Position numbers and translations under genes: made by a program. The notes below the pieces were generated by a model, which ran no database searches, was not told where the DNA came from, and was given only the letters and a program-made list of their open reading frames with translations. A stretch of 54,925 bases of DNA from positions 1-54,925 of the forward strand of contig CAYORM010000018.1 of the NCBI GenBank assembly GCA_964406375.1. The letters run 5' to 3'. Shown piece by piece: positions 25,287 through 34,502 of this stretch. The DNA is from CAYORM01 sp964406375. Its GTDB lineage: Bacteria; Pseudomonadota; Alphaproteobacteria; DSM-16000; Inquilinaceae. Position 1 is the stretch's first letter. Each line of letters starts with the position of its first letter.

Positions 25287-26753
25287 TCACACGATCCAGC
25301 GCGAATCCGCCCTGAGCGGCCGCATCACCCGTTCCGGCAGCACCGGCTCGGCGAAGGTCAGCGCCAGTGCATCCGCGATGTCGGGGCTGCGCAGCCCGCG
25401 GCGCTGCATCTCCTCCTTCCGCTCGATCTTCAGCCGGCCGAGGCTGTCGAAGCCGTAGCCCGGCCCGCACAGATCGGCCTGCAGCGCGTCGTCATCGGGG
25501 ATCGCCACCCCCGCCTCCAGCCAGTCGCGCATCGCCGACCACATCTCCGCCCGCCGGTTCAGAGGGCCGCCGCTGCTGCGCGCGAACGGCCGTTCGCCGC
25601 CATTGACGCCGCGGACTATCGCGCCCTGCCCCGTCTCGATAAGGCGGTCGACCACCCCAGCGCCGAGCCCGACCACGTCGACGAAGACCCGTGCCGGCCG
25701 CTCGCGATCGATGATGCGACGGATGAGACCCGCCACTTCCATGGTATCGAGCCTGCGATGCGTCTCGACGCCGAAGGCGGCGCCGCCGCGCCGGCGGATG
25801 ATGGCGGTGCGGTCGGGACCGAACCGCGCGGGGTCGACGCCAACGATGAGCGGTCCGTCGGGCAGCGCCGGCCGGCGACGCGCCGACAGCACCAGCGGCG
25901 CGGGGATGAACCCGCCGCCGCCCGAGCGGAAGGCCTCGGCCGCGACCGAGGGATATTCCTGCGCGAACAGCCAGTCATAGCGCAGCTCTGCCCGCTTGCG
26001 CCGGGCCCAGGCGAGCTGACCCGCATCGAGCCCGAGTGCCCGCGCCTCCTCCGCCTCCGCCGGCGTCGGCTCGAAATCCGGACCCGGCTCGATGCGGTAG
26101 TCCGGCGCGAGATGCCAGGGCAGGAAGATCGCCGTCCAGCCGCCTTCACCTGCCTCGGCTGCCTGCCAGCGGGCGTGGAAATCGCCGCCGACACCGTTGG
26201 CGGTGCTCTCCAGGATCGCCTCGCTGCCGGCGAGGTCGGGCACCGCCTGCAGGGCGCCGGCGGCATGGGTCTCAGCGCGCGGCCAGAAGGCCACCTCCGA
26301 GCCATGGAAGAGCTGCACCGTCTGCGCCCGCCCTGTCGCCCGCGCCCCGGCGGTCGCGACCACATAGGAGCCATCCTGTTCGGGAAAGGTCAGCGCCCGG
26401 GTATTGGCGGCGCCGAGCGGCGGTCGCTCCTCCGGCGGCAGGCGGGCATGGAAGCGGCGGACGATCTCGAACAGCGCCTGCGACGCCTCGTAGCGATGGG
26501 TCAGGATGAAGCAGCGCAGCCCGCGCCCGTCGAGGATGCGATGGAAGAAGCGGGCGGCGACATAGCTGCTGATCCCCTGCTGCCGCGCCTTCAGCACGAG
26601 GGCGCGCACCCGTCCGGTCGCACAGCGCTGCGCCTCGATCCGCTCGTGCAGCAGGTGCTGGGCGGGGTTGAATGCCAGCGGCACCAGCCCGTCGGCCTTG
26701 CTGCGGACGAGAAGGCGCGTTCGGGCGAAGGCAGGGAGGTCGGGGAGCGGCAT
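25287..26753 (-). CDS. Terminase large subunit (DNA packaging ATPase-nuclease)
   Basis: A 488-residue packaging motor. The ATPase half has a Walker A-like KARQQGIS (55-62), a Walker B-like segment VQLFHGSEVAFW (146-157) and coupling motif ESTANG (182-187). The nuclease half has VGVDPARFGPDRTAII (D307), VFVDVVGLGAGV (D359) and SPDIADALALTF (D458, D461), which are the expected RNase H-like metal ligands. All motifs are intact, so it is likely functional. It starts the minus-strand structural cluster, 99 bases from the divergent dnaX gene. No small terminase gene is recognised beside it. Confidence 0.93.
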   Translation of the reverse strand: MPLPDLPAFARTRLLVRSKADGLVPLAFNPAQHLLHERIEAQRCATGRVRALVLKARQQGISSYVAARFFHRILDGRGLRCFILTHRYEASQALFEIVRRFHARLPPEERPPLGAANTRALTFPEQDGSYVVATAGARATGRAQTVQLFHGSEVAFWPRAETHAAGALQAVPDLAGSEAILESTANGVGGDFHARWQAAEAGEGGWTAIFLPWHLAPDYRIEPGPDFEPTPAEAEEARALGLDAGQLAWARRKRAELRYDWLFAQEYPSVAAEAFRSGGGGFIPAPLVLSARRRPALPDGPLIVGVDPARFGPDRTAIIRRRGGAAFGVETHRRLDTMEVAGLIRRIIDRERPARVFVDVVGLGAGVVDRLIETGQGAIVRGVNGGERPFARSSGGPLNRRAEMWSAMRDWLEAGVAIPDDDALQADLCGPGYGFDSLGRLKIERKEEMQRRGLRSPDIADALALTFAEPVLPERVMRPLRADSRWIV

Positions 26754-26852
26754 GATGCGACGCTATCATCGCCCGCCGCATTCCCGCAGGACGAGCGGGA
26801 GGGGTCGCCATCCGTTCGACGGGGGGCACGGCGGCCGCTATCATCACCGGCG

Positions 26853-28769
26853 ATGACCGACCCGATGCTGTTCGCCGAGGAGCCGCCGCCGCAGCCCGCG
26901 ACCTCGCCCTATCGTGTGCTCGCGCGCAAATACCGGCCGACCACCTTCGCCGAAATGATCGGCCAGGACGCGCTGGTGCGCACGCTGTCGAACGCGCTCG
27001 CCTCCGGCCGGCTCGCCCATGCCTTCATCCTCACCGGGGTGCGCGGCGTCGGCAAGACGACGACCGCCCGGATCATCGCCCGCGCCCTCAACTGCATCGG
27101 GCCGGACGGCAAGGGCGGTCCGACGGCCGCGCCCTGCGGCGTCTGCGATCCCTGCCGCTCGATCCTCGCCGATCGCGCCGTCGACGTGATGGAGATGGAC
27201 GCCGCCTCGCGGACCGGCGTCGATGACATCCGCGAGATCCTCGACGGGGTACGCTACGGGCCGGTCGCCTGCCGGTCGAAGGTCTATATCGTGGACGAGG
27301 TCCACATGCTGTCGCGCAACGCCTTCAACGCGTTGCTGAAGACGCTCGAGGAGCCGCCGCCGCACGTCACCTTCATCTTCGCCACCACCGAGATCCGCAA
27401 GGTCCCGGTCACCGTGCTGTCGCGTTGCCAGCGTTTCGATCTGCGGCGGGTCGACGCCGACCGGCTGGCCGCCCATTTCACGGGCATCCTCGAGCGCGAG
27501 GGGGTGACCGCCGAGCCCGAGGCGATCGCGATGATCGCGCGCGCCGCCGACGGCTCGGTGCGCGACGGCCTGTCGCTGCTCGATCAGGCGATCGCCGAGG
27601 CGTCGACGCCGGGCGGCCGGCCGCACATCGTCGCCGCCTCGGTCCGCGCCATGCTGGGCCTCGCCGACAGAGGCCTCGTCTTCGACCTGATGGAGGCACT
27701 CGCCGCCGGCGACGGCCCCGCCCTGCTCGGCCGCCTGCGCGAGGCGGGCATGGCCGGTGCCGATCCCGTCGCGCTGCTCGGTGATCTCCTCGATCTCGTC
27801 CACCTCCTCGCCCGCGCCAAGCTGGTGCCCGCGGTGCTGGACGACCCCGCCATGCCCGAGGCAGAGCGGCAGCGCGGCGGCCGGCTCGCCGAGGCGCTCA
27901 GCATGCCGGTGCTGACCCGCGCCTGGCAGACCCTCCTGAAGGGGGCTGGCGAGCTGCAGACCGCGCCACGCCCGGACCAGGCGCTCGAGATGGTGCTGAT
28001 CCGGCTCCTCCACATGGCCGATCTGCCGAGCCCGGCCGAGCTGATCCGCCGCTTCGGCGATGCCGCCGCGACGCCGGTTCCAGCACCCGCCCCGATGCCG
28101 CGCGGCGGTTCGGGCCCGTTTGGTGCCTCCGGCGAGTTGGGCGGGTTGCGGCTCGCCGTCACCGAGGCTTGGCCGCGGGAGAATCCGCCCACGGCAGAAG
28201 CCGCGCCGCGGGCCGAGGCCGCCCCCCTCGCCCCGCCCCAACCCGCCCGCCCAGCCGTGTCTCGGCCGCAGCGCTTCGAGGATCTGGTCGAGATCGCCTT
28301 CACCCGGGACATCGTGCTCTACGGCCATCTGTTCTCGGCGGTCCGGCCGGTGCGCTTCGAGTGGGGCCGCTTCGAATTCCAGCCGACCGCGGATTGTCCG
28401 GCCGAACTCGCCCAGCGGCTCGACCGGGCACTGCGCGAGTGGACCGGCGAGCGCTGGATCGTCTCTGTCGTCTCGGCGAGCGAAAGCGCGGCGCGGCCGA
28501 CCCTCGCCGAGAGCGCCCGCAGCGAACGCGCACGGCTGTTCGACGAGGTCCGCGCCCATCCGACCGTCGCGGCGATCCTCGACGCCTTCCCCGGCGCCGA
28601 GATCCGCGATGTCCGCAACCCGCTCGGCGGGATGGAAGACGGTGCCGCCGCGGATGGGGCCAGCGGCTCCGAGGCGCTGCCGCCTGCCGAAGCCTATGGC
28701 GAGCCGGCCGGGGATGCGCGGGATGATGCCGAGGAGGACGGGTTCGACGCGTTCACCTTCGGCCGCTGA
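26853..28769 (+). CDS. dnaX: DNA polymerase III subunits gamma and tau
   Basis: A clamp-loader ATPase of 638 residues. The order is: SPYRVLARKYRPTTFAEMIG, Walker A GVRGVGKTTTAR (62-73), a zinc site (C81, C95, C98, C101), the DEVHML Walker B and ATTEIRKVP with sensor 1. A Pro/Ala-rich linker leads to a C-terminal tau region (RPVRFEWGRFEF onward) that would bind the polymerase alpha subunit. The frame is open far upstream, but the segment before 26853 is antisense to the terminase and not part of the gene. Gene order dnaX-ffs is common in bacteria. Confidence 0.96.
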   Translation: MTDPMLFAEEPPPQPATSPYRVLARKYRPTTFAEMIGQDALVRTLSNALASGRLAHAFILTGVRGVGKTTTARIIARALNCIGPDGKGGPTAAPCGVCDPCRSILADRAVDVMEMDAASRTGVDDIREILDGVRYGPVACRSKVYIVDEVHMLSRNAFNALLKTLEEPPPHVTFIFATTEIRKVPVTVLSRCQRFDLRRVDADRLAAHFTGILEREGVTAEPEAIAMIARAADGSVRDGLSLLDQAIAEASTPGGRPHIVAASVRAMLGLADRGLVFDLMEALAAGDGPALLGRLREAGMAGADPVALLGDLLDLVHLLARAKLVPAVLDDPAMPEAERQRGGRLAEALSMPVLTRAWQTLLKGAGELQTAPRPDQALEMVLIRLLHMADLPSPAELIRRFGDAAATPVPAPAPMPRGGSGPFGASGELGGLRLAVTEAWPRENPPTAEAAPRAEAAPLAPPQPARPAVSRPQRFEDLVEIAFTRDIVLYGHLFSAVRPVRFEWGRFEFQPTADCPAELAQRLDRALREWTGERWIVSVVSASESAARPTLAESARSERARLFDEVRAHPTVAAILDAFPGAEIRDVRNPLGGMEDGAAADGASGSEALPPAEAYGEPAGDARDDAEEDGFDAFTFGR

Positions 28770-28809
28770 CAGCCTTGCGTCCGCCGCCAAAGGCGCCGAT
28801 ATAGGGTCC

Positions 28810-28905
28810 GGGAGGTCGGCCGGGGGCGCGTCCCTCGCCAACCCGGTCAGGTCCGGAAGGAAGCAGCCGTAACGAGCTTCGATGCGGGTCTCGCGTCGGC
28901 CTCCC
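28810..28905 (+). ncRNA. ffs: Signal recognition particle 4.5S RNA
   Basis: Small SRP RNA. The conserved tip GGTCAGGTCCGGAAGGAAGC (Ffh binding) occupies the apical loop. The closing helix GGGAGGTCGGC at 28810-28820 pairs fully, with two G-U pairs, with GTCGGCCTCCC at 28895-28905. It lies 40 bases after dnaX on the same strand. Confidence 0.95.
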
Positions 28906-28988
28906 ACCGCCCCCTCGGGCCGCAGCCGCCCGAGGCGCCGCGCAGGGCTCTCCGAACGGCCTGCCGCCTGTTCGCCGGCCAGCGGTCC

Positions 28989-29597
28989 TCAGCCAGCCTG
29001 CACAGCCGCGAAACGCCCGTCCTCGCCCAGGCGCCACAGCTCGCCCGAGACGATGTCGAACCACATGCCGTGCAGCGTCAGGGCTCCGCGCGACAGCGGC
29101 TCGGCGATCCAGGGAAAGGTGGTGAGATTGTCGAGCGACAGCTTGACGATGGCATGTTCGGTCTCGCGCTGACGCTCCGCCGGGCTCATCGCCACGCCAT
29201 TGCCGGACCGGACGGGTGCGGCGATCTCCAGCCAGGGGTCGAGGAATTCGCCCGAGGCGCGGCCCGATATCAGCGCGGCCGCCCCACCACAGGCGCCATG
29301 GCCGAGCACGACGATGTTGTCGATGCCCAGCGTCCGCACCGCGAACTCTAGCGCGGCCGAGGTGCCGTGATACCGCGTGTCCGGCCCATAGGGCGGCACG
29401 AGGTTGGCAACGTTCCGAATCACGAAGAGTTCGCCTGGCAGGGCGTCGAAGATCACGGCCGGATCGATGCGGCTGTCGCAGCACCCGATCAGCACCGCCC
29501 GCGGGTGCTGCCCGCGGGCGAGATCGTCGAACAGTTCGCGGCGCGCCTGCCAGGCGCCCTCGCGGAACCGCCGATACCCCTCCACAAGTCGTTCCAT
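28989..29597 (-). CDS. Beta-class carbonic anhydrase
   Basis: Zinc enzyme interconverting CO2 and bicarbonate in the cytosol, 202 residues from the ATG at 29597 (GGAG about 10 bases upstream; a longer frame to 29639 is less likely). Active-site residues are in place: IGCCDSRIDP supplies Cys, Asp and Arg, and VVLGHGACGGAAAL supplies His and Cys ligands. The C-terminal TLHGMWFDIVSGELW is typical of the family. It is a single gene between ffs and the convergently distinct BKACE gene, which reads the other way. Confidence 0.94.
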   Translation of the reverse strand: MERLVEGYRRFREGAWQARRELFDDLARGQHPRAVLIGCCDSRIDPAVIFDALPGELFVIRNVANLVPPYGPDTRYHGTSAALEFAVRTLGIDNIVVLGHGACGGAAALISGRASGEFLDPWLEIAAPVRSGNGVAMSPAERQRETEHAIVKLSLDNLTTFPWIAEPLSRGALTLHGMWFDIVSGELWRLGEDGRFAAVQAG

Positions 29598-29689
29598 GCA
29601 GCTGAGCTCCGTCGCTTGCGACGCCGCGCACCGTGTCATGCAAGCGTCCCGTCGCTAGACTTCATGCACGACAGAGGGAGCATACGTCG

Positions 29690-30631
29690 ATGACGAAGAA
29701 GGCCGGCCGCAAGGTCATCATCACCTGTGCCGTCACCGGCTCGATCCACACGCCGAGCATGTCGCCGCACCTACCGGTGACGCCGGAGGCGATCGCCGAG
29801 CAGGCGATCGGCGCTGCCGAGGCGGGGGCGGCGATCCTCCATCTGCATGCGCGCGATCCCGAGACCGGAAAGCCGACCCCTTCGCCGGAAATCTTCCTGC
29901 GCTTTCTTCCCCGGATCCGGGCGGCAACCGACGCGATCATCAACGTCACCACCGGCGGCGATCAGACGATGACGATCGAGGACCGTCTCGCCGGCCCGCT
30001 GCGGCTCGCGCCGGAGATGTGCTCGCTCAACATGGGCTCGATGAATTTCGGCCTCTATCCGATGCTCGACCGGTACCGCGACTGGGCGCATGAGTGGGAG
30101 CCGGCCTATCTCGAGGGCTCGCGCCGCGGCATCTTCCGCAACACCTTCAGCGATATCGAGACGATTCTGTCGCGCCTCGGCGAGGGATGCGGCACGCGCT
30201 TCGAGTTCGAATGCTATGATGTCGGCCACCTCTACACGCTGGCCCATTTCCTCGATCGCGGTCTGGTGCGCCCACCGCTCTTCGTGCAGACGATCTTCGG
30301 CATCCTCGGCGGCATCGGGCCGGAGGCCGACAATCTCCTCCACATGCGGCGCACCGCCGACCGATTGTTCGGCGACGCCTATGAATGGTCGGTGCTCGGC
30401 GCCGGTCGTCATCAGACCAATCTCGTGACGATGGGTGCCATCATGGGCAGCCATGTCCGCGTCGGGCTCGAAGACAACCTCTATCTCGCCCGCGGCCGGC
30501 TCGCGGCGAGCAATGCCGAACAGGTGGCGAAGATCCGGCGCATCCTCGACGAGCTCTCGCTGGAGGTGGCGACACCCGCGGAGGTGCGCGCGATGCTCGG
30601 CCTGAAGGGGCCCGACGCCGTCGCCTTCTGA
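29690..30631 (+). CDS. Beta-keto acid cleavage enzyme (BKACE, DUF849)
   Basis: A 313-residue TIM-barrel enzyme of the BKACE family, which cleaves beta-keto acids with acetyl-CoA to give acetoacetate and a CoA ester. The start ATG at 29690 has AGAGGGAG upstream. Family blocks: KVIITCAVTGSIHTPSMSPH, GAAILHLHARDP with the zinc-binding HxH, INVTTGGDQTM, CSLNMGSMNFG and SHVRVGLEDNLYL. The specific substrate (as in carnitine, lysine or other degradation) cannot be deduced, since no pathway partners are adjacent. Confidence 0.9.
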   Translation: MTKKAGRKVIITCAVTGSIHTPSMSPHLPVTPEAIAEQAIGAAEAGAAILHLHARDPETGKPTPSPEIFLRFLPRIRAATDAIINVTTGGDQTMTIEDRLAGPLRLAPEMCSLNMGSMNFGLYPMLDRYRDWAHEWEPAYLEGSRRGIFRNTFSDIETILSRLGEGCGTRFEFECYDVGHLYTLAHFLDRGLVRPPLFVQTIFGILGGIGPEADNLLHMRRTADRLFGDAYEWSVLGAGRHQTNLVTMGAIMGSHVRVGLEDNLYLARGRLAASNAEQVAKIRRILDELSLEVATPAEVRAMLGLKGPDAVAF

Positions 30632-30731
30632 CGGCGGTCCTCCCGGTGCCGCCGCTCGGCAGCCCTGTTTGGCGCCGGGCCGCTTTCCCTGTATCTGTCC
30701 GTCCCACCGTTCCGACCGGCGAGAGGCTCCG

Positions 30732-31055
30732 ATGAAGAACATCCAGCAGATGATGCGCCAGGCGCAGGAGATGCAGGCCAAGATGGCCGAGATGCAGGCC
30801 CGTCTGGCTGAGATCGAGGTCGAGGGATCGGCCGGCGCCGGCATGGTGACGGTGCGGGTCTCGGCCAAGGGCGACCTCAAGAGCGTCAAGATCGACCCGA
30901 AGATCGTCGATCCCGCCGAGGTCGAGATGATCGAGGATCTGATCGTCGCAGCGGCGGCCGATGCCAAGGGCAAGGCGGAAGCCGCGGCACAGGAGGAGAC
31001 GCAGAAGCTGATGGGCGGCCTCAAGCTGCCGCCGGGCTTCAAGCTGCCGTTCTGA
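30732..31055 (+). CDS. YbaB/EbfC family nucleoid-associated protein
   Basis: A 107-residue DNA-binding protein. It begins MKNIQQMMRQAQEMQAKMAE, an N-terminal helix, then a beta hairpin (GAGMVTVRVSAKGDLKSVKI), a second helix (VEMIEDLIVAAAADA) and the C-terminal LMGGLKLPPGF. These dimers bind DNA like tweezers. In many genomes it lies between dnaX and recR. Here recR does not follow; fmt starts 16 bases later. Confidence 0.93.
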   Translation: MKNIQQMMRQAQEMQAKMAEMQARLAEIEVEGSAGAGMVTVRVSAKGDLKSVKIDPKIVDPAEVEMIEDLIVAAAADAKGKAEAAAQEETQKLMGGLKLPPGFKLPF

Positions 31056-31071
31056 CGGGAGCGGCCGCTCC

Positions 31072-32010
31072 TTGCCGCTCCGCCTCGCCTTTCTCGGCAC
31101 GCCCGCCTTCGCGGTGCCGACGCTCGAAGCGCTGGCCGCGGCGGGCCATGAGCTCGCCTGCGTCTACACCCAGCCGCCGCGCGCGGCCGAGCGGGGCCAG
31201 CGCCTACGCCGCTCGCCGGTGCATGACCGGGCCGAGGCGCTCGGCATACCGGTACGCACGCCCGAGCGCCTGCGCGGGGAGGCCGAACAGGCGGCGTTCC
31301 GCGCCCTCACCCTCGATGCCGCCGTGGTCGTCGCCTATGGCCTGATCCTGCCGCTGCCGATCCTTGCGGCGCCGCGGCTCGGCTGCCTCAACGTCCATGC
31401 CTCGCTGCTGCCGCGCTGGCGCGGAGCGGCACCGATCCATCGCGCGATCCTCGCCGGCGACCGCGAGACCGGCGTCACCATCATGCGGATGGAGGAGGGG
31501 CTCGATACCGGTCCGATGATCCGTGCCGAGACGGTGCCGATCGGGCCGCGCATGACGACGCCCGAGCTGCACGACCGGCTCGCGATGCTCGGCGCCCGCC
31601 TCGCCGTCGAGGCTTTGGCGGCGGTCGCCGACGGCCGCGCGACGGAAACCCCGCAGCCCGCCGAGGGCGTGACCTATGCGGCCAAGATCACCCCTGCCGA
31701 TGGACGGGTGGACTGGCAGGACGCCGCGCATGTCGACCGCCAGGTCCGGGCGCTCCTGCCCCGCCCCGGCGCTTGGTTCGAGCATCGCGGCGAGCGCATC
31801 CGCATTCTGGAGGCCGCCCTGGCCCCCGATGCTGCGGGCCCGCCCGGCACCGTGCTCGATGCGGCCCCGACCATCGCCTGCGCTGCCGGCGGCGGCATCC
31901 GCCTTCTCCGGCTGCAGCGCCCCGGTCGCTCGCCGCTCGCCGGGGCGGATTTCCTGCGCGGTTTTCCGATGCCGCCCGGCACCGTCCTGGACCCCGGCCA
32001 CCCCGGCTGA
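31072..32010 (+). CDS. fmt: Methionyl-tRNA formyltransferase
   Basis: Formylates initiator methionyl-tRNA with 10-formyl-THF. The start is TTG at 31072, with GGGAG about 10 bases upstream; no ATG fits the conserved N-terminus LRLAFLGTPAFAVPTLEAL. The formyl-THF binding and catalytic block is NVHASLLPRWRGAAPI, with the following IHRAILAGD and a distal LDTGPM motif. The C-terminal tRNA-binding domain is present. The family's usual partner def is not adjacent; truA follows 11 bases later. Confidence 0.93.
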   Translation: MPLRLAFLGTPAFAVPTLEALAAAGHELACVYTQPPRAAERGQRLRRSPVHDRAEALGIPVRTPERLRGEAEQAAFRALTLDAAVVVAYGLILPLPILAAPRLGCLNVHASLLPRWRGAAPIHRAILAGDRETGVTIMRMEEGLDTGPMIRAETVPIGPRMTTPELHDRLAMLGARLAVEALAAVADGRATETPQPAEGVTYAAKITPADGRVDWQDAAHVDRQVRALLPRPGAWFEHRGERIRILEAALAPDAAGPPGTVLDAAPTIACAAGGGIRLLRLQRPGRSPLAGADFLRGFPMPPGTVLDPGHPG

Positions 32011-32021
32011 CGGCCCGGACG

Positions 32022-32789
32022 ATGGACATGCAGCGCTGGAAGCTGACGGTCGAATACGATGGCCGTCCCTTCGTCGGCTGGCAGCGCCAGGCGAACGGCC
32101 CCTCCGTCCAGGAGGCGATCGAGACGGCCGTCTTCCGCTTCTCCGGCGAGACCGTCCGCGTCACCGGCGCCGGCCGCACCGATGCCGGGGTCCATGCGCT
32201 CGGCCAGGTCGCGCATGTCGACCTCGCACGGCCGGCGAGCCCCGCCACCGTGCGCGACGCCCTGAACCAGCATCTGAAGCCGCAGCCGATCGCCATCCTC
32301 GCGGCCGAGCCCGTGCCCGCCAGCTTCGATGCGCGCTTCTCGGCCCGCCGCCGTGCCTATCGCTACCGGATCGTCAACCGCCGCGCCCCCCTCACCCTCG
32401 AGCGCGGCCGCGCCTGGCATGTGATGCGGCCGCTCGACGCCGGCGTGATGGACCAGGCGGCACAGCTCCTCGTCGGGCGGCACGACTTCACGAGCTTCCG
32501 CGCGGCCGAATGCCAGGCGGCCTCGCCGGTCCGCACGCTTGACCGCCTCTCCGTGCGGCGCGAAGGCGATCTCGTCCTTATCGAGGCCGAGGCCCGCTCC
32601 TTCCTCCATCACCAGATCCGCAACTTCGCCGGCTCGCTCCGGCTGGTCGGCGAGGGCAAGCGCCCGATCACCTGGATCGCCGAGGTGCTGGCAGCGCGCG
32701 ACCGGTCGTGCGCCGGGCCGACCGCGCCGCCGGACGGGCTCTACTTCCTGTCGGTCGATTACGACGCGCCGGCGACCAGCGTCGGGTAA
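32022..32789 (+). CDS. truA: tRNA pseudouridine synthase A
   Basis: Makes pseudouridine at positions 38-40 of the tRNA anticodon stem. The 255-residue length, the catalytic Asp in GAGRTDAGVHALGQV, and the blocks WKLTVEYDGRPFVGWQRQ, RFSARRRAYRYRI and RSFLHHQIRNFAGSL are all intact. Its final 31 bases overlap the convergent membrane-protein gene. Confidence 0.94.
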   Translation: MDMQRWKLTVEYDGRPFVGWQRQANGPSVQEAIETAVFRFSGETVRVTGAGRTDAGVHALGQVAHVDLARPASPATVRDALNQHLKPQPIAILAAEPVPASFDARFSARRRAYRYRIVNRRAPLTLERGRAWHVMRPLDAGVMDQAAQLLVGRHDFTSFRAAECQAASPVRTLDRLSVRREGDLVLIEAEARSFLHHQIRNFAGSLRLVGEGKRPITWIAEVLAARDRSCAGPTAPPDGLYFLSVDYDAPATSVG

Positions 32790-33337
32790 AGGATCGACGT
32801 GCCCCAGGCGACGGCGACCAGCGAGACCACGAGATCGAGCAGTGCGAGGCCGATCGCCGGCCCCCAGCCGCAGCCGAGCGCGGCGCGGGCGGCAACCCCC
32901 CAATAGGCAACGGCATAGAAGGGCAGCAGCTCGATCAGGAAGAGGGCGAGGCCGCCGAGCGCCGGCAGCGCCAAGCCCAGCGTCAGCCCCACCATCACGA
33001 TCAGCAGCGCGACCGTGCCGTAGGACCAGATGGTGAGAAAGCGGAACAGCCTGTCGCCGAGGCCGAGTGCGGGCGCCAGGAAGGAGGCTGCGACCGGCGT
33101 CGCGCACCATTGGATGGCGACGGTGGCAAACTGGACGATGAAGCCGGTCGCCGGCGACACAACCTCGGGATCCGGGCTCGCCAGACCGAGAATGGCGAGA
33201 TAGGCGGCCAGGACGAAGAGGGCCAGCGCCACGGCACGCCGGGCCTCGGCGCGGCTGCCATCGAACAGCCCGACCGGCGCGCCGTCCAGCCGCAGCAGCC
33301 GCAGCCCGATGGCGACGCCGTCGCGCTGGCGCATCAT
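32759..33337 (-). CDS. Small multi-pass membrane protein, unknown function
   Basis: A 192-residue protein with about five hydrophobic segments (for example VALALFVLAAYLAILGLA, YGTVALLIVMVGLTLGLALP and GLALLDLVVSLVAVAWG). No catalytic motif is seen. It overlaps the upstream dapE stop by 4 bases and the truA 3' end by 31 bases on the other strand. It is cotranscribed with dapD and dapE by position, but nothing links it to lysine synthesis. Reminiscent of small alphaproteobacterial Yip1/YckC-type membrane proteins, though I cannot confirm this. Confidence 0.72.
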   Translation of the reverse strand: MMRQRDGVAIGLRLLRLDGAPVGLFDGSRAEARRAVALALFVLAAYLAILGLASPDPEVVSPATGFIVQFATVAIQWCATPVAASFLAPALGLGDRLFRFLTIWSYGTVALLIVMVGLTLGLALPALGGLALFLIELLPFYAVAYWGVAARAALGCGWGPAIGLALLDLVVSLVAVAWGTSILYPTLVAGAS

Positions 33338-34500
33338 CCCGCGAAGTACTCGTCGAGCACCGCCTCGTAGATCCGCGCCAGCGTCTCGAGTTCGGTCAGC
33401 GCGACATGCTCGTCGACCTTGTGGATCATCCGGTTGGGAAGGCCCAGCTCGACCACCGGCGCATAGGCCCGGATGAAGCGAGCATCGGAGGTGCCGCCAC
33501 CGGTGGAGAAGGCCGGGCGGCGCCCCGTCACCCGCTCCACCGCGCGGCAGATCGTATCGGTGAACGCGCCGGGCGCGGTGTAGAAGGCGTCACCAGAAGA
33601 GCTCGTCTCGAGGGACCAGACGCCGCCGCCCGCCGCCTCGTTCGCGGCGGCGAAGCGCTCGCGCAGCTGCTGCTCCAGTCGCGCCGCGCTGTGCTGGTCG
33701 TTGAAGCGGACATTGAACACCGCCCGCCCTTCGGCCGGGATGACATTGGCCGCGGGGTTGCCGACATCGATCGAGGTCAGCGACAGGTGCGAGGGCTCGA
33801 ACAGCGCGCTTCCATCGTCGAGTCGCCCGTCGCCGAGCGTCGCGAGCATGGCGACGAGGCGCGGCAGCGGGTTGGAGGCGAGTTGCGGATAGGCGGTGTG
33901 ACCCTGGGTGCCGCGCACCCGCAACCGGCCGGTCATGCTGCCGCGGCGGCCGATCTTCACCGTGTCGCCGGTCGCCATTTCCGAGGTCGGTTCGCCGACG
34001 AGGCAGGCGTCGATCCGCTCGCCCCGTTCGGTGAGGGTCTCCAGCACCCGGCGGGTGCCGTTGATCGCCGGTCCTTCCTCGTCGCCGGTGATGAGCAGCG
34101 CGATGCGGCCGCCGAAATCCCGGCCCCGCCGCGCCAGGAAACGGCCTGCCGCGGCGACGAAGGCGGCAAGCGCCCCCTTCATGTCGACGGCGCCACGGCC
34201 CCACAGCACCCCGTCCTCGATCGTTCCGGCGAAGGGGTCATACCGCCAGGCGGCGGTGTCGCCCGGCGGCACGACATCCGTATGGCCGGCAAAACAGAAC
34301 AGCGGGCCCTCGCCCGCCGTTCGTGCCCAGAGATTGTCGATCGCGGGAGTCCCCGGCGTCTCGAACCGCATGCGCTCGCAGATGAAGCCGAGCGGCTCGA
34401 GCGCAGCCTCGAGCACCGCGAGCGCACCCGCATCCTCCGGCGTCACGCTGGGCTGTCGGATCAGCACGGCCGCCAGCGCGACCGGGTCGGGCTCGGTCAT
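33334..34500 (-). CDS. dapE: Succinyl-diaminopimelate desuccinylase
   Basis: M20 metallopeptidase that hydrolyses N-succinyl-L,L-diaminopimelate in the lysine/DAP pathway. Metal-site motifs are in order: CFAGHTDVVPPGD (H73, D75), WGRGAVDMKGALA (D106), ITGDEEGPA (E141, E142) and a C-terminal GGTSDARF. The length of 388 residues is usual. It follows dapD by two bases in the same operon. Confidence 0.94.
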   Translation of the reverse strand: MTEPDPVALAAVLIRQPSVTPEDAGALAVLEAALEPLGFICERMRFETPGTPAIDNLWARTAGEGPLFCFAGHTDVVPPGDTAAWRYDPFAGTIEDGVLWGRGAVDMKGALAAFVAAAGRFLARRGRDFGGRIALLITGDEEGPAINGTRRVLETLTERGERIDACLVGEPTSEMATGDTVKIGRRGSMTGRLRVRGTQGHTAYPQLASNPLPRLVAMLATLGDGRLDDGSALFEPSHLSLTSIDVGNPAANVIPAEGRAVFNVRFNDQHSAARLEQQLRERFAAANEAAGGGVWSLETSSSGDAFYTAPGAFTDTICRAVERVTGRRPAFSTGGGTSDARFIRAYAPVVELGLPNRMIHKVDEHVALTELETLARIYEAVLDEYFAG

Positions 34501-34502
34501 GA

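Noticed and set aside
25758..26852. Upstream extension of the dnaX reading frame
   Set aside because: The frame is open only because of high GC; it is antisense to the terminase, has no dnaX-like sequence, and the ATG at 26853 begins the conserved N-terminus.
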